Source: JBBDMW01 sp040878005 (GTDB taxonomy: Bacteria > Chloroflexota > Dehalococcoidia > Lucifugimonadales > Lucifugimonadaceae). From it: DNA of 51,090 bases. Position 1 is the first letter of the stretch. The number at the start of each line of letters is the position of its first letter. A program made the position numbers and the translations under genes. Below the pieces are notes generated by a model. It searched no databases and had not been told where the DNA came from. It was given only the letters and a program-made list of their open reading frames with translations. Shown here piece after piece: positions 1 through 8,945 of the stretch. Location: NCBI GenBank assembly GCA_040878005.1, contig JBBDMW010000066.1, positions 1 to 51,090 of the forward strand. The letters run 5' to 3'.

Positions 1-282
1 GCCGCCGGAACAAATCAGCAGCAGCCGGCCCGCGCCGGACCACTACAACGAAGGTCATCAATAGCCGGTTCACGCCAGACCACGAACCAAACCAACAAAA
101 TAAAAGAAACCTGAATGAAACGTCATGCGACGACGACGCCACGCGCCACTTTTACCTCCCTCTCCCCAACGTGAGAGAGGGATTGAGGGAGAGGGGGCCA
201 TCGGCCAGCGTCCGTCACCCGAGCCACCCCATTGTCCGACGCCGCAAACAAGTACAAACGCAGACTTGGGCGTTGGCGGGCT
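1..282. repeat. Repeat-rich intergenic DNA at the window edge
   Basis: No gene is seen here. At 156-197 a hairpin has arms CTCCCTCTCCCC and GGGAGAGGGGG, the layout of a repeat seen between genes in many GC-rich bacteria (family knowledge from memory). At about 213-258 there is a degenerate copy of the TGTCCGA/CAAGTA repeat that recurs at 13228, 13740, 50590 and 50910. Degenerate direct repeats built on GCCGG and CCAGACCAC lie at 20-90. Long reading frames here are repeat-derived. Confidence 0.6.
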
Positions 283-1041
283 TCAGCCCAGCTTTGCCGT
301 AACTCCTGCTTTCTCCAACGCCGGCCGCGCCGGGCACGGCGCCCGGAGAGGGCACTCGTGGCACCTGGGGCGCGGCGCCTTGCAGATGCGGCGGCCATGT
401 GTGATCAGCAGGACGTGGAAGACGAACCTGTCCTCCGGAGGCACAAGGTTCTCCAGCACATCGTGAGCGTCATCAGCGCTCGTCTTGAGCGTGATCAGCC
501 CCAGCCGCTTCGCAACGCGGTGAATGTGAGTATCGACCGGCATGGCGGGCATTCCGAGCGAAAACGAAAGCACCACCGCTGTCGTCTTCGGCCCAACGCC
601 GGGAAGGTCACGCAGCCAGGCCTTGGCCTCACCCAGTGGAAGATCACCCAGGAACTCCAACTCCAGCCTGCCGTGCCGCTCAAGTATGGCCGCCAGGATC
701 TGCTGTATCCGGACCGACTTCTGGTTTGCCAGTCCGCCGTGCCTGATCGCATCCGCCACCTCTGTGGCGTCCGCCTCAATCACGTCCATCCATGTGGGCA
801 TGCGGCTGCGCAGCGATTCAAATGCCCGCTCTGCGTTCAGGTCTGACGTGTGCTGCGTGAGCACCGTGAAAATCAGTTCATCAAGTGCGTTGTAGCGCGG
901 CTCCCACACAACGGGCCCGTAAATCGCCGCCAGCCGCTCCATGATCTCCGGTGGAGAGATAGGGAGCCTGAGCGGCGCACGCGGGCGCTTTCGCCGCCTC
1001 GTAGGCTTTGAGAGGGCGCTCGTCCTGGATGAATCTGTCAC
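283..1041 (-). CDS. nth: Endonuclease III-type DNA glycosylase/AP lyase
   Basis: Base-excision repair enzyme that removes oxidised pyrimidines and nicks at abasic sites. The protein shows a helix-hairpin-helix LPGVGPKTTAVVLSF with the Schiff-base lysine, the aspartate segment MPVDTHIHRVAKRLGL, and a C-terminal iron-sulfur cluster with C-x6-C-x2-C-x5-C spacing (CKAPRPRCHECPLRAPC). All key residues are present, so it should be active. The start is uncertain. I chose GTG 1041, with AGGA about nine bases upstream, giving 252 residues. The frame stays open to a TTG at 1182, but that adds a low-complexity extension and leaves little promoter space for the divergent gene. Conserved homology appears to begin near MERLAAIYG. 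Confidence 0.9.
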   Translation of the reverse strand: MTDSSRTSALSKPTRRRKRPRAPLRLPISPPEIMERLAAIYGPVVWEPRYNALDELIFTVLTQHTSDLNAERAFESLRSRMPTWMDVIEADATEVADAIRHGGLANQKSVRIQQILAAILERHGRLELEFLGDLPLGEAKAWLRDLPGVGPKTTAVVLSFSLGMPAMPVDTHIHRVAKRLGLITLKTSADDAHDVLENLVPPEDRFVFHVLLITHGRRICKAPRPRCHECPLRAPCPARPALEKAGVTAKLG

Positions 1042-1281
1042 TGGTGCATTCCTGTCTCTTTCGGCCTGCAAGATCCTGTTCAAGTCCGCGTGGCCAGTGC
1101 TTAGCAGGCGCGTCGGCCAGGTTAACGCTGAACTGCCATGCTCCCGCGAAGCTTTAATACGCGTTAACATTTCTCCGTGCAACCGGTTGCCGTTTCAAGC
1201 GGCTTGTCTCCCGTACTGTTGGTGGTCGCACCGTATGGGATGTTAACGAAACCTCGCCTTTAACATCGAAGGAATCTGAAG
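1042..1281. promoter_or_regulatory. Divergent promoter region with repeated GTTAAC sites
   Basis: Shared upstream region of nth (minus) and the phosphotransferase operon (plus). GTTAAC occurs at 1121-1126, 1163-1168 and 1242-1247, and TTTAACATCG lies at 1259-1268. The repetition suggests an operator, but no regulator is known and -35/-10 elements are not clear. GAAGGA at 1268-1273 is the ribosome site for the TTG start at 1282. Confidence 0.35.
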
Positions 1282-2931
1282 TTGCCTGACACTGAATCAA
1301 AACTTGCCGAGCCAGTGCATATTCCGGTGCCGGCCAACTTTCCGGTCACATGGGCGGACGACGTTGAGCCAACCCTCCTTTGGAGTTGGGACGAGTTTCA
1401 CGCGCCGCTTCCACGCACGCCCATGACGCACTCCGTCAGCGAGTACACGCGGCATGGCATGACACGTGCGATGAAGGAAACCGGACGATACCAGCCCGGC
1501 GGCAGGCGCAGGTTAATAAATGGCTATCCGTACAGCGCCTCGGTGCCTGCCGAAGACACTGGCGACGAGAAAGAGCAGCGGCAGCAGGCAATTGACGCAG
1601 CGATTGAAAATGCCGGGTCAAGGTGGCTAAACGAGTGGCGGCCGGAACTGGAGCGCGATCTCGCCTATATGAAGGGCGTCGATCTGGCAGGTTTCGATGA
1701 CTCCGCCCTGTGGAGTACTGTTGAGCAGTTCCTGGAGCTTCACAAGAAGCACTGGTACTTCCACCACCTCATCGTCATGCCCGTCATTGAATCCGCGAAC
1801 AGGCTTGAAAAGCTGTACGCAGAGATAGCGGGCGAGGAGGAGCGGTCGCCAGCCCATCTACTGCTCCACGGCGCTGAAACCATGACTGTGAAGGCCATTA
1901 AGGCACTTGACAGGTTGGTCGAAGACGCCCGCGTCTCTCCCGCCGTCCGCGAGGTCTTGCTGGCAGGAGAGGATGTAAGCCAAACGTATTCCCGGCTGGA
2001 GGCCACGCCGGAGGGCAGAGCATGGCTGGGCCAGTTGAACAGCTACCTCCAGGACTACGGCTATCGGTGTGCAGGGTTTGACCTGATCTTCCCGGCATGG
2101 GTGGAGGAGCCTCGCTTTGCCCTCCAGATGATTCGCTCGCAACTGGCGAGCGATGCCGGAAAGCGCAACGGCGTGATTTCCGTGACCGATGAGCGGGATG
2201 GCCTGTTGGAGAAGGCGCGGGCGCTCGGCGCATCACGCCCCGACCTCCTGGCAAAATTTGAGCAGCATTACCGGCAGGCACAGGAGCTGTGGCCGCTCAA
2301 GGAAGACCACTCTTACTACATTGACCAGGCCAGCACGGCGCTGGTTCGCATTATCCTCGCAGAGGTGGGGCGCAGGCTTGCTGCGAAAGGTGTGATTGGC
2401 AGCCCCGAAGATGCCTGGTTCCTCTCCCTTGAGGAGGCAGCCCAGGCGCTCACAGCCACGCCGGACCCAAATATCAGGCCGGCCATTGAACAGCGGCGCC
2501 AGGACCGGGAGCGATTCCGCAGGGTGACCCCTCCGAAATACCTCGGCACATTCCCGCCGGACCATGAAGCCATCAACCCCGCGTCCGAGCCTGACATGGC
2601 CGAGACCGCCCGCACGCTGCGCGGCACGGCAGCCTCAAAGGGCGAAGGCTCTGGGATCGCGCGGGTAGTCATGTCACCGGACGACTTCGACAAGGTGCAG
2701 AAGGGCGACGTGCTCGTATGCCGCAGCACCGCGCCCATGTGGACGCCCCTCTTCGAGATCGTCTCAGCTCTTGTTTCTGAAGCGGGAGGAGTGCTCTCTC
2801 ACCCGGCCGTCGTTGCCCGTGAGTTCGGGCTTCCCGCCGTTGTGGGAGTAGCCAACGCCACGTCCATAATCACAGACGGTCAGCCCGTCACCGTGTCGGG
2901 CACGGACGGCCTCGTGCATGTGAACCCATGA
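1282..2931 (+). CDS. PEP-utilizing phosphotransferase subunit: substrate-type region plus swivelling His domain
   Basis: 549 residues, TTG start preceded by GAAGGA. The C-terminal ~100 residues are a PEP-utilising/dikinase mobile domain: VCRSTAPMWTPLF, then GGVLSHPAVVAREFG holding the phospho-accepting histidine, then LPAVVG. The N-terminal ~420 residues are mostly helical-looking and match neither the ATP-grasp domain nor the PEP-binding barrel of PEP synthase. The next gene, overlapping by ATGA, supplies the ATP-grasp domain. Together they total 864 residues, close to rifampicin phosphotransferase (ATP-grasp, drug-binding, His domain), but here split in two with the gene order reversed. The substrate is unknown. 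It may phosphorylate a small molecule with ATP via phospho-His; rifampicin is only one possibility. Confidence 0.75.
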   Translation: MPDTESKLAEPVHIPVPANFPVTWADDVEPTLLWSWDEFHAPLPRTPMTHSVSEYTRHGMTRAMKETGRYQPGGRRRLINGYPYSASVPAEDTGDEKEQRQQAIDAAIENAGSRWLNEWRPELERDLAYMKGVDLAGFDDSALWSTVEQFLELHKKHWYFHHLIVMPVIESANRLEKLYAEIAGEEERSPAHLLLHGAETMTVKAIKALDRLVEDARVSPAVREVLLAGEDVSQTYSRLEATPEGRAWLGQLNSYLQDYGYRCAGFDLIFPAWVEEPRFALQMIRSQLASDAGKRNGVISVTDERDGLLEKARALGASRPDLLAKFEQHYRQAQELWPLKEDHSYYIDQASTALVRIILAEVGRRLAAKGVIGSPEDAWFLSLEEAAQALTATPDPNIRPAIEQRRQDRERFRRVTPPKYLGTFPPDHEAINPASEPDMAETARTLRGTAASKGEGSGIARVVMSPDDFDKVQKGDVLVCRSTAPMWTPLFEIVSALVSEAGGVLSHPAVVAREFGLPAVVGVANATSIITDGQPVTVSGTDGLVHVNP

Positions 2932-3875
2932 ACTATCTGCTGAGCCTGTCAGAGGCTGACTCACGAAGTCGCGCCGGCGGGAAGGGGTTCGGGCTGCACC
3001 GCCTGGCTTCCTGGGGCATCGATGTCCCGCCGGCGTACGTGGTGGCTTCAGATGCCTACCGCACGGCGATGTCTCTCGCCCCTGTCGCAGACCTTGTGTC
3101 CCGCTGGGCGGACGCCCCGGAAGACAGGGCCGCCGAGGCCATAAAGGCAGTGCATGACGCCCTGCTGGACGTGCCGCTCGATGCGGGGCTTCTCGATGGC
3201 ATCCAGCAAGCCTGGAACGAACTGTCGAGCACTGGCAGTGGCGAATGCAGCCTGTTCTGCCGCTCATCCGCCACTGCGGAAGACTCAGCGGCCGCCAGCT
3301 TTGCCGGGCAGTTCTCCACGGTGATGGGTGTTCGCACTCCCGACGAGATGGCGCAGGCGGTGCGCACCTGCTGGGCTTCAGTGTGGTCACCGGAGGCGGC
3401 GGCCTACCGCAGGCGCATAGTTGAGGAACTGGCCGGCATCTCCATGGCGGTGGTCGTGCAACGGGCCGTAAGGTCCGATGTCTCGGGGGTCGCCTTCAGC
3501 ATCAACCCGGTGACCGGCGATCCGCACGAGGTACTTATCAACTCCAACTGGGGGCTGGGCGAGACGGTGGTATCCGGCATGGTCACGCCGGACACCTTCG
3601 TCGTCGACAGGTCATCGATGCAGTTGACCGTCCAGGACATATCGCAGGATAAAACAGTGCAACACGTTTTGAACAGCGACGGCACTGTTGAGAGCGTACA
3701 GGTTGACCCAATGCGGGCCATGTCGCCGTCTTTGACCGGCGAGCAGGCCGTCCAGGTTGCTGAACTGGCCATAAGGATCGAGGAACTGGCGGGCGCCCCC
3801 CAGGATATCGAATGGACGATTGAGGACGGCCGCATCTTCGTCCTGCAGACCCGCCCCATCACGGCCGCAGGCTAA
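2928..3875 (+). CDS. PEP synthase/PPDK-type ATP-grasp (N-terminal) domain protein
   Basis: 315 residues forming only the ATP-binding half of a dikinase. GGKGFGLHRLASWGIDVPPAY is the usual N-terminal nucleotide-binding segment. FCRSSATAEDSAAASFAGQF, SDVSGVAFSINPVTG, NWGLGETVVSG and the closing IEWTIEDGRIFVLQTRPI are the standard motifs of the fold. It ends where the phosphohistidine domain would start in a full-length enzyme. That domain is in the upstream gene, coupled through an ATGA overlap. The expected role is transfer of phosphate from ATP to the partner's histidine. The substrate domain is not conserved enough to name the acceptor. Confidence 0.85.
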   Translation: MNYLLSLSEADSRSRAGGKGFGLHRLASWGIDVPPAYVVASDAYRTAMSLAPVADLVSRWADAPEDRAAEAIKAVHDALLDVPLDAGLLDGIQQAWNELSSTGSGECSLFCRSSATAEDSAAASFAGQFSTVMGVRTPDEMAQAVRTCWASVWSPEAAAYRRRIVEELAGISMAVVVQRAVRSDVSGVAFSINPVTGDPHEVLINSNWGLGETVVSGMVTPDTFVVDRSSMQLTVQDISQDKTVQHVLNSDGTVESVQVDPMRAMSPSLTGEQAVQVAELAIRIEELAGAPQDIEWTIEDGRIFVLQTRPITAAG

Positions 3876-3904
3876 ACACGGCCAGTCAAGGCCGCCAGCG
3901 CGAA

Positions 3905-3931
3905 GAGGGCGGCCCCGGCGGGACCGCCCTC
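3905..3931. terminator. GC-rich hairpin between convergent genes
   Basis: GAGGGCGG (3905-3912) pairs with CCGCCCTC (3924-3931) between the phosphotransferase operon and the converging oxidoreductase. There is no T-run, so it is a weak or factor-dependent terminator candidate for either strand. Confidence 0.4.
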
Positions 3932-3957
3932 CAAATAGCCTGTCGTGCAGAAGGCGC

Positions 3958-4953
3958 TTAGACCTGCTCCACGTCCACGACCTTACCCTCACGCGCCGCC
4001 GTCAGCAGCGCCACCAGGGCAGCGGTGTTTCGTGTGCCGTCCTCAGCCGGGAACTCCGGGGCTTTACCCGTGAGAACACACTCTGAGAACTCATCGAACT
4101 GCACCGTGAACCTGTTCGGCGCAGGAGTGGCCTCCGTCTTCTTGTCATCGCCAATCGTCACGATGACCGGGCCGCTGTCGTCAAACATGTCCGGTATCTC
4201 TATGCGGCCCTCGGTGCCCAGGGCTATCAGGTCGCACCGTCTCGGCTGCTCCATGCTGGTCCCTGTGTACGCAACTGCGCCGCCGGGGAACTCAAGCAGG
4301 CCAGAGAAGGTGGTGTCAACGCCCCAGTTTCCGCTGTCGTGAGCAAACCCGGCAGCGCGTACAGGCTCAGTGCTCATCGCAAAGCGGCAGGCGTACACCG
4401 CGTAGCAGCCAGCGTCCATCAGCGCGCCGCCCGCAAGCTCCTTCGAGAAGCGGACGTTTCCGGCTGGCTCAGCAACGTTGAACGTCAGCGCTGAGTAGAG
4501 GTTCGTCACCTTGCCAATGGCGCCCTCAGCGATAAGCTGGCGTGCGCGCCGCAGGTGCGGGTTCCAGCGGTGGGTGAACGCTTCCACCAGCACCACGTTG
4601 TTGGCCCTGGCGGCGTCTATCATCTCCCGCGCCTCTTGCACGGTTACCGCAAGTGGCTTCTCGCACAGGATGTGCTTGCCCGCCTCGGCAGCCTTGATTG
4701 TCCATTCGTGGTGCATGGAGTTGGGAAGCGGGTTGATCACAGCGTCTATGTCCGGGTCTGCGAGCAACTCGTCGTACGTCCCGTACCACTTCGGTATGCC
4801 GTGCTTCTCAGCCGCCTGTTTGGCAGGCTCGTCACTTCGGCTTGAAACCGCCACGATCTCAGAATTGGCCGACTCTGCTGCGGCAGGAACATGACGGTTA
4901 AGCGCAATCTGCGCAGTGCTTATGATTCCGTATCTAACAACGTCTCCGGGCAT
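3958..4953 (-). CDS. Gfo/Idh/MocA-family NAD(P)-dependent oxidoreductase
   Basis: Cytosolic sugar- or cyclitol-type dehydrogenase. The N-terminal Rossmann segment YGIISTAQIALNRHVPA is followed by AGKHILCEKPLAV, the family's EKP motif with the catalytic-site lysine, and then FTHRWNPHLRRARQLI. The C-terminal half is the usual alpha/beta substrate domain, with DAGCYAVYACRF corresponding to the conserved Gly/Asp/Tyr region. I start at ATG 4953 (MPGDVVRYG), which puts the Rossmann motif at the very N-terminus. A longer in-frame start at 5010 adds 19 unlikely residues. The gene stands alone and faces the phosphotransferase operon. The substrate cannot be named; 331 residues is typical. Confidence 0.85.
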   Translation of the reverse strand: MPGDVVRYGIISTAQIALNRHVPAAAESANSEIVAVSSRSDEPAKQAAEKHGIPKWYGTYDELLADPDIDAVINPLPNSMHHEWTIKAAEAGKHILCEKPLAVTVQEAREMIDAARANNVVLVEAFTHRWNPHLRRARQLIAEGAIGKVTNLYSALTFNVAEPAGNVRFSKELAGGALMDAGCYAVYACRFAMSTEPVRAAGFAHDSGNWGVDTTFSGLLEFPGGAVAYTGTSMEQPRRCDLIALGTEGRIEIPDMFDDSGPVIVTIGDDKKTEATPAPNRFTVQFDEFSECVLTGKAPEFPAEDGTRNTAALVALLTAAREGKVVDVEQV

Positions 4954-5061
4954 TGCAACTCTCTTACTGAAAAACCTGTTTTTGGTACCGGCCCAGCCTA
5001 CCACAGGCATGTGAACGGGCGGTTACACGTGCGGCGCCAAGCCGCTGCTTCACCCGTGGCC

Positions 5062-6057
5062 CTAAAAGTGCCGGTCGCGGACGAAATCAGCGAGCGCCGT
5101 CAGTGACCTGAGCGACTCGGAAGGCGGCAGGCCGTTCAGCGAACCGCGTGCCCTCTTGATGTAGTCGTGCGCGATTGCCCGCGCTTCTTCCAGCGCGCCG
5201 GACGCTGATATCTCGTCGAAAACCCTGGGGAGCAAGGCATCTCGCCTTGCTCCCTCCGCAGCGAAGAAGTCGGATATTGCTGACGTGGCGTAACCGTTTT
5301 CCATGGCGATGATGGCCGGAAGCGTCAGCACGCCCTCGGAAATGTCATGGGCGGCAGGCTTGCCAAGCTGATCGCTGGTGGATTCAAAGTCCAGCAGGTC
5401 ATCCAGCACCTGGTAGGCGATGCCAAGGTCCCGCCCGTAGTCCCGAAGCCGCAGGACGCATTCTTCATCGCCTTCGCCCAGCACTGCGCCGCTCTCCGCA
5501 GCGGTGGAGAACAAGGACGCTGTCTTGTCATATATCCGGGAGAAATATTGTTCCCGCGCCGCCGCCGGGTCCCAGGCGCTGAGAATTTCGTGCAGCTCGC
5601 CGCGCGAAAGCTCTGCGATGGTCTCTGCGAAGCGCTTTATAAGCCGCACGCTGTTCGTCTCGCAAACGAATACGGCGGACGTAGCGAAAACATAGTCGCC
5701 CAGCAACACAGCGACGTTGCCGCCCCAGAGGTTGCTGGCAGTGGCACGGCCGCGGCGGGTGTCGGCGCTGTCCACGGTGTCATCATGGATCAGTGTGGCA
5801 ATGTGCAAGAGCTCCACGGCTATCGCCATCTTGATGGTGCGCTCGTCCGGTGTGCGGCCCCACAGTCGTGACGCCAGGAGGGTGATGGCCGGCCGCACAC
5901 GCTTTCCGGACGTGGCCAGCACATGGGCCAGCCGCTCCTCAACCTCGGGCGGGTTGCGGTCACTTCCCCCTGAGACGGCCGCGATGCCCTGGATGACGGC
6001 GTCCAGGTCGCGCGCCACCGGGGCGTAGATGCGTTCCTGCGTGCCGGGAGTGATCAT
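5062..6057 (-). CDS. Trans-polyprenyl diphosphate synthase
   Basis: Head-to-tail isoprenoid chain elongation, most likely making the quinone side chain or a GGPP-type precursor. The first Asp-rich motif is LIHDDTVDSADTRRG (DDxxD plus the Arg pair) and the second is YQVLDDLLDFES, followed by GKPAAHDISEGVLTLP. Small residues (Ala, Thr) precede the first Asp motif, which in this family tends to allow longer products (inference). The 331-residue length is normal. Its ATG at 6057 overlaps the metG stop by four bases, so the two are translationally coupled. The pairing has no obvious metabolic logic beyond shared housekeeping expression. Confidence 0.88.
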   Translation of the reverse strand: MITPGTQERIYAPVARDLDAVIQGIAAVSGGSDRNPPEVEERLAHVLATSGKRVRPAITLLASRLWGRTPDERTIKMAIAVELLHIATLIHDDTVDSADTRRGRATASNLWGGNVAVLLGDYVFATSAVFVCETNSVRLIKRFAETIAELSRGELHEILSAWDPAAAREQYFSRIYDKTASLFSTAAESGAVLGEGDEECVLRLRDYGRDLGIAYQVLDDLLDFESTSDQLGKPAAHDISEGVLTLPAIIAMENGYATSAISDFFAAEGARRDALLPRVFDEISASGALEEARAIAHDYIKRARGSLNGLPPSESLRSLTALADFVRDRHF

Positions 6058-7751
6058 CTTGAACCTGACCGTGCGGTTCCGGCGCCGGGCGCACCCAGCC
6101 GGGCCGTCTCATCCTCCACGATTGAGTCGTCCAGCTTGCGGAAGAGTGGGACGGGTTGGCCAAGTTCTGCTCCCGGCTTTATCTCCGTCCGTTTCCAGCC
6201 GCTCTCCAGGGGGTCACCTTCCAGCGCCAGCATCTGGTGAGTCTTTTCTGCGGCAAACGGTACGAATGGATAAAACACGGTTCGTAGTGTGGCAACCACG
6301 TTCAGCGCAGTCCATAGAGTTGTGGCGGCGGCCGGCCTGTCATTCTTTACCTGTGTCCATGGGGCTTTGCCGTCAATGTAGCGGTTTCCCGCCTGGGCCA
6401 GCGCCATGGCGGCGCGGAGCCCGTCCCTGAAGTGCCTGTCCTCTATGGCCTGGGCCACGTTCCCAAGCGCTGTGTCGCATGCCGCAAGCACCTCGCGGTC
6501 GTCATCGTCCAACTCACCCGGGCTGGGCACCACGCCGTCGAAGTTGCGCGTGGTGATGGTCAGCACGCGGTGGATGAAGTTGCCCAGCGTTGCCACGAGC
6601 TCGTTGTTGTTCGCTGCAAGAAACCCGGCCCATGTGAAGTCAGAGTCTGAAGTCTCCGGCATGATGGACGCCAGGTAGTAGCGCAGGGGGTCCGGGTCGT
6701 AGCGCTCCAGGTAATCCGGCAGCCACACCGCATAGTTGCGGCTGGTGGAGAAGTTATCGCCCTCCAGCCTGAGGAACTCGTTCGCCACCACGTCCGTCGG
6801 CAGGTTCAGCCCGCCGCGGCCCATGAGGATTGATGGCCAGATGATGGTGTGGAACGGGATGTTGTCCTTGCCCTGGAAGTAATAGGACTCAGCCTCGGGG
6901 TTCTCCCACCAGTCTTTCCATGCATCCGGCCGGCCGCGGAGGTTTGCCCACTCCTTCGTGGCGGAAAGGTAGCCCATGACCGCCTCGAACCACACGTAGA
7001 TGCGCTTTTTCTCATAGCCGGGGAGCGGCACCGGGATGCCCCACTCTATGTCCCGTGTCACAGCGCGGTCATGCAGGCCCTCTCGGAGCCAGCTCAGCGT
7101 AGTGTTTCGTACGTTCGTCCGCCAGTCGTCGCGCCCCGCCACCCACTCTTCAAGCTGTTTTTGGAACGCGCTCAGCTTCAGGAATTGGTGAACGGTGTCT
7201 TTGAACACCGGCACGGAGCCGTCACGTTTGCTGCGTATGTTGATCAGGTCCACTGGGTCCAGTGTCCGTCCGCAGTTGTCGCACTGGTCGCCGCGTGCGG
7301 AGTCGTACCCGCAGTGGGGGCATGTGCCCTCCACGAAACGGTCCGAAAGGAAGCGCTGCTCGGTCTCTGAGAACGGCATGCGCTGCGTGGCTTCGTACAG
7401 GAAGCCCTTCGATGAGAGGTTCTTAAAGAAGCTGTGCACCACCTGAAGGTGATTCTCAGTGCCTGTGGTTGTGTACAGGTCAAACGAGAAGCCCATGCGG
7501 TGGTAGGCGTCGGCAAACATCCGGTGGTAGCGGTCTGCAATCTCGCTCGGGTGCACGCCTTCGTCCAGGGCGCGCAGGGCCACGGGTGTGCCGTGTTGGT
7601 CGCTGCCGGACACCATGACCACGTCATTGCCTGCCAGGCGGTGATAACGGGCGAAGATGTCAGCCGGCACGCACATACCGGCGATGTGACCAAGGTGGGG
7701 CTGGCCGTTGACGTATGGCCATGCGACAGCGACGAGAATTTTACGAGGCAA
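6054..7751 (-). CDS. metG: Methionyl-tRNA synthetase
   Basis: Charges tRNA-Met in the cytosol. The class I HIGH motif is HLGH in VNGQPHLGHIAGM. The zinc knuckle CPHCGYDSARGDQCDNCG has two CxxC pairs, as in the E. coli-type enzyme. The C-terminal anticodon-binding helical bundle is present, but the appended tRNA-binding (EMAP-like) domain is absent, giving 565 residues. The KMSKS-equivalent loop reads GDNFSTSRN: both lysine positions are replaced, although archaeal-type enzymes with an STS variant normally keep the first Lys. The rest of the protein is well preserved, so it should still be the synthetase. The polyprenyl synthase gene overlaps its stop. Confidence 0.95.
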   Translation of the reverse strand: MPRKILVAVAWPYVNGQPHLGHIAGMCVPADIFARYHRLAGNDVVMVSGSDQHGTPVALRALDEGVHPSEIADRYHRMFADAYHRMGFSFDLYTTTGTENHLQVVHSFFKNLSSKGFLYEATQRMPFSETEQRFLSDRFVEGTCPHCGYDSARGDQCDNCGRTLDPVDLINIRSKRDGSVPVFKDTVHQFLKLSAFQKQLEEWVAGRDDWRTNVRNTTLSWLREGLHDRAVTRDIEWGIPVPLPGYEKKRIYVWFEAVMGYLSATKEWANLRGRPDAWKDWWENPEAESYYFQGKDNIPFHTIIWPSILMGRGGLNLPTDVVANEFLRLEGDNFSTSRNYAVWLPDYLERYDPDPLRYYLASIMPETSDSDFTWAGFLAANNNELVATLGNFIHRVLTITTRNFDGVVPSPGELDDDDREVLAACDTALGNVAQAIEDRHFRDGLRAAMALAQAGNRYIDGKAPWTQVKNDRPAAATTLWTALNVVATLRTVFYPFVPFAAEKTHQMLALEGDPLESGWKRTEIKPGAELGQPVPLFRKLDDSIVEDETARLGAPGAGTARSGSR

Positions 7752-7953
7752 ATCCGGTTCCTACCCCGCAGGGTGGCGGTGTTCAGGATGAGTTGATTCG
7801 ATATGCATCCAGCGTGTTGGGATTGCCGTGGTGCGGCATTGGTTAATTATAGACACGCATTGAATGTGACTTGTGATTGCGGGACTGTTACCTGATTTTG
7901 CTGAGATGGAGCCCTGCCTGCAAGTATTTACGCTGATTGAGCATACTGGCAGG

Positions 7954-8796
7954 TCAACCTTCGGAACCGTTGGTGCCAGGCCGGGAGGATTCCAGAACCA
8001 TCCGGTATACGCGGCTGCGGGCAGCACCGGTCTTCGCTGTGACTTCGTCAACCAGGTTTCGGCCCGTCAGTCCGCTCTGCTCAAGATCTGAGATGGCCTG
8101 TGCAATATCAGCGTCACCAGGTCCTGTGGCCTGCTCCGGCGCTCCCTGGATCACTATCACGAATTCGCCCCGAGGCTGTTGAAAGTGTTGCGACGCTTCT
8201 TCAGCGGTGCCCCGGAATATCTCCTCGTGCAACTTTGTCAGCTCGCGGCATACGGCCAGCTGCCTGCCGCCCAGGGTGGCTGCGATGTCCTCAAGGGCCG
8301 CATTGATCCTGTGCGGAGTTTCGAAGCACACGAGCGTGCCCGGCTCCTGCCGGGCATCTTGCAGCATGGCGACTCGGGCCTTGCGTGTCTTGGGGAGGAA
8401 GCCCAGGAACAGGAAGCGGTCAGCGGGGAGCCCGGACACAGACAGGGCAGTGCTGATGGCTGATGGTCCCGGCACGGAGACAACGTTGTGTCCGGCATCG
8501 GCCGCTGCCTGCACAAGTTCTGCGCCGGGGTCGCTCAGCCCGGGCGTGCCGGCGTCAGTGACCAGCGCCATGTCTCCGCTCTCCAACTCTGCCAGCAGGG
8601 CGTCCAGCCTGCTGCCCCGGCTGTGAGCGTGGTAGCTGAGCAGGCGCGGGTGCGCCCCGATGTGAGCGAGCAGCTTCCGGGTGACCCGTGTGTCTTCGGC
8701 GGCGACCAGGGGCACTCTGCCCAGTACGTCAGCCGCCCGCACCGACAGGTCGCCAAGGTTGCCGATTGGCGTGGCGACTACGTAGAGGGTTCCCAT
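7954..8796 (-). CDS. rsmI: 16S rRNA (cytidine-1402-2'-O)-methyltransferase
   Basis: SAM-dependent tetrapyrrole-methylase-fold enzyme that modifies the ribosomal P-site region. It begins MGTLYVVATPIGNLGDLSVRA, a near-consensus RsmI start, and contains AAEDTRVTRKLL, LVTDAGTPGLSDPG, VPGPSAISTALSVSGLP and FLPKTRKARVAML. The family signature ETPHRI and CRELTKLHEEI follow. The 280-residue length is typical. The 200 bases between it and metG hold no gene I recognise. Confidence 0.95.
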   Translation of the reverse strand: MGTLYVVATPIGNLGDLSVRAADVLGRVPLVAAEDTRVTRKLLAHIGAHPRLLSYHAHSRGSRLDALLAELESGDMALVTDAGTPGLSDPGAELVQAAADAGHNVVSVPGPSAISTALSVSGLPADRFLFLGFLPKTRKARVAMLQDARQEPGTLVCFETPHRINAALEDIAATLGGRQLAVCRELTKLHEEIFRGTAEEASQHFQQPRGEFVIVIQGAPEQATGPGDADIAQAISDLEQSGLTGRNLVDEVTAKTGAARSRVYRMVLESSRPGTNGSEG

Positions 8797-8945
8797 GGTT
8801 AATGCCAGCCACGTCTAGAGCTCGTCAGGCCCAACTCATGTGAGACCTCTGGAATACTTATCACGTCTCCGGGTGGAATACGGCACGCCCACCGGCAGGG
8901 TCAAAGATGCATGCTCAGCGAAACGTCGCGGGTGGCGACGAGATG

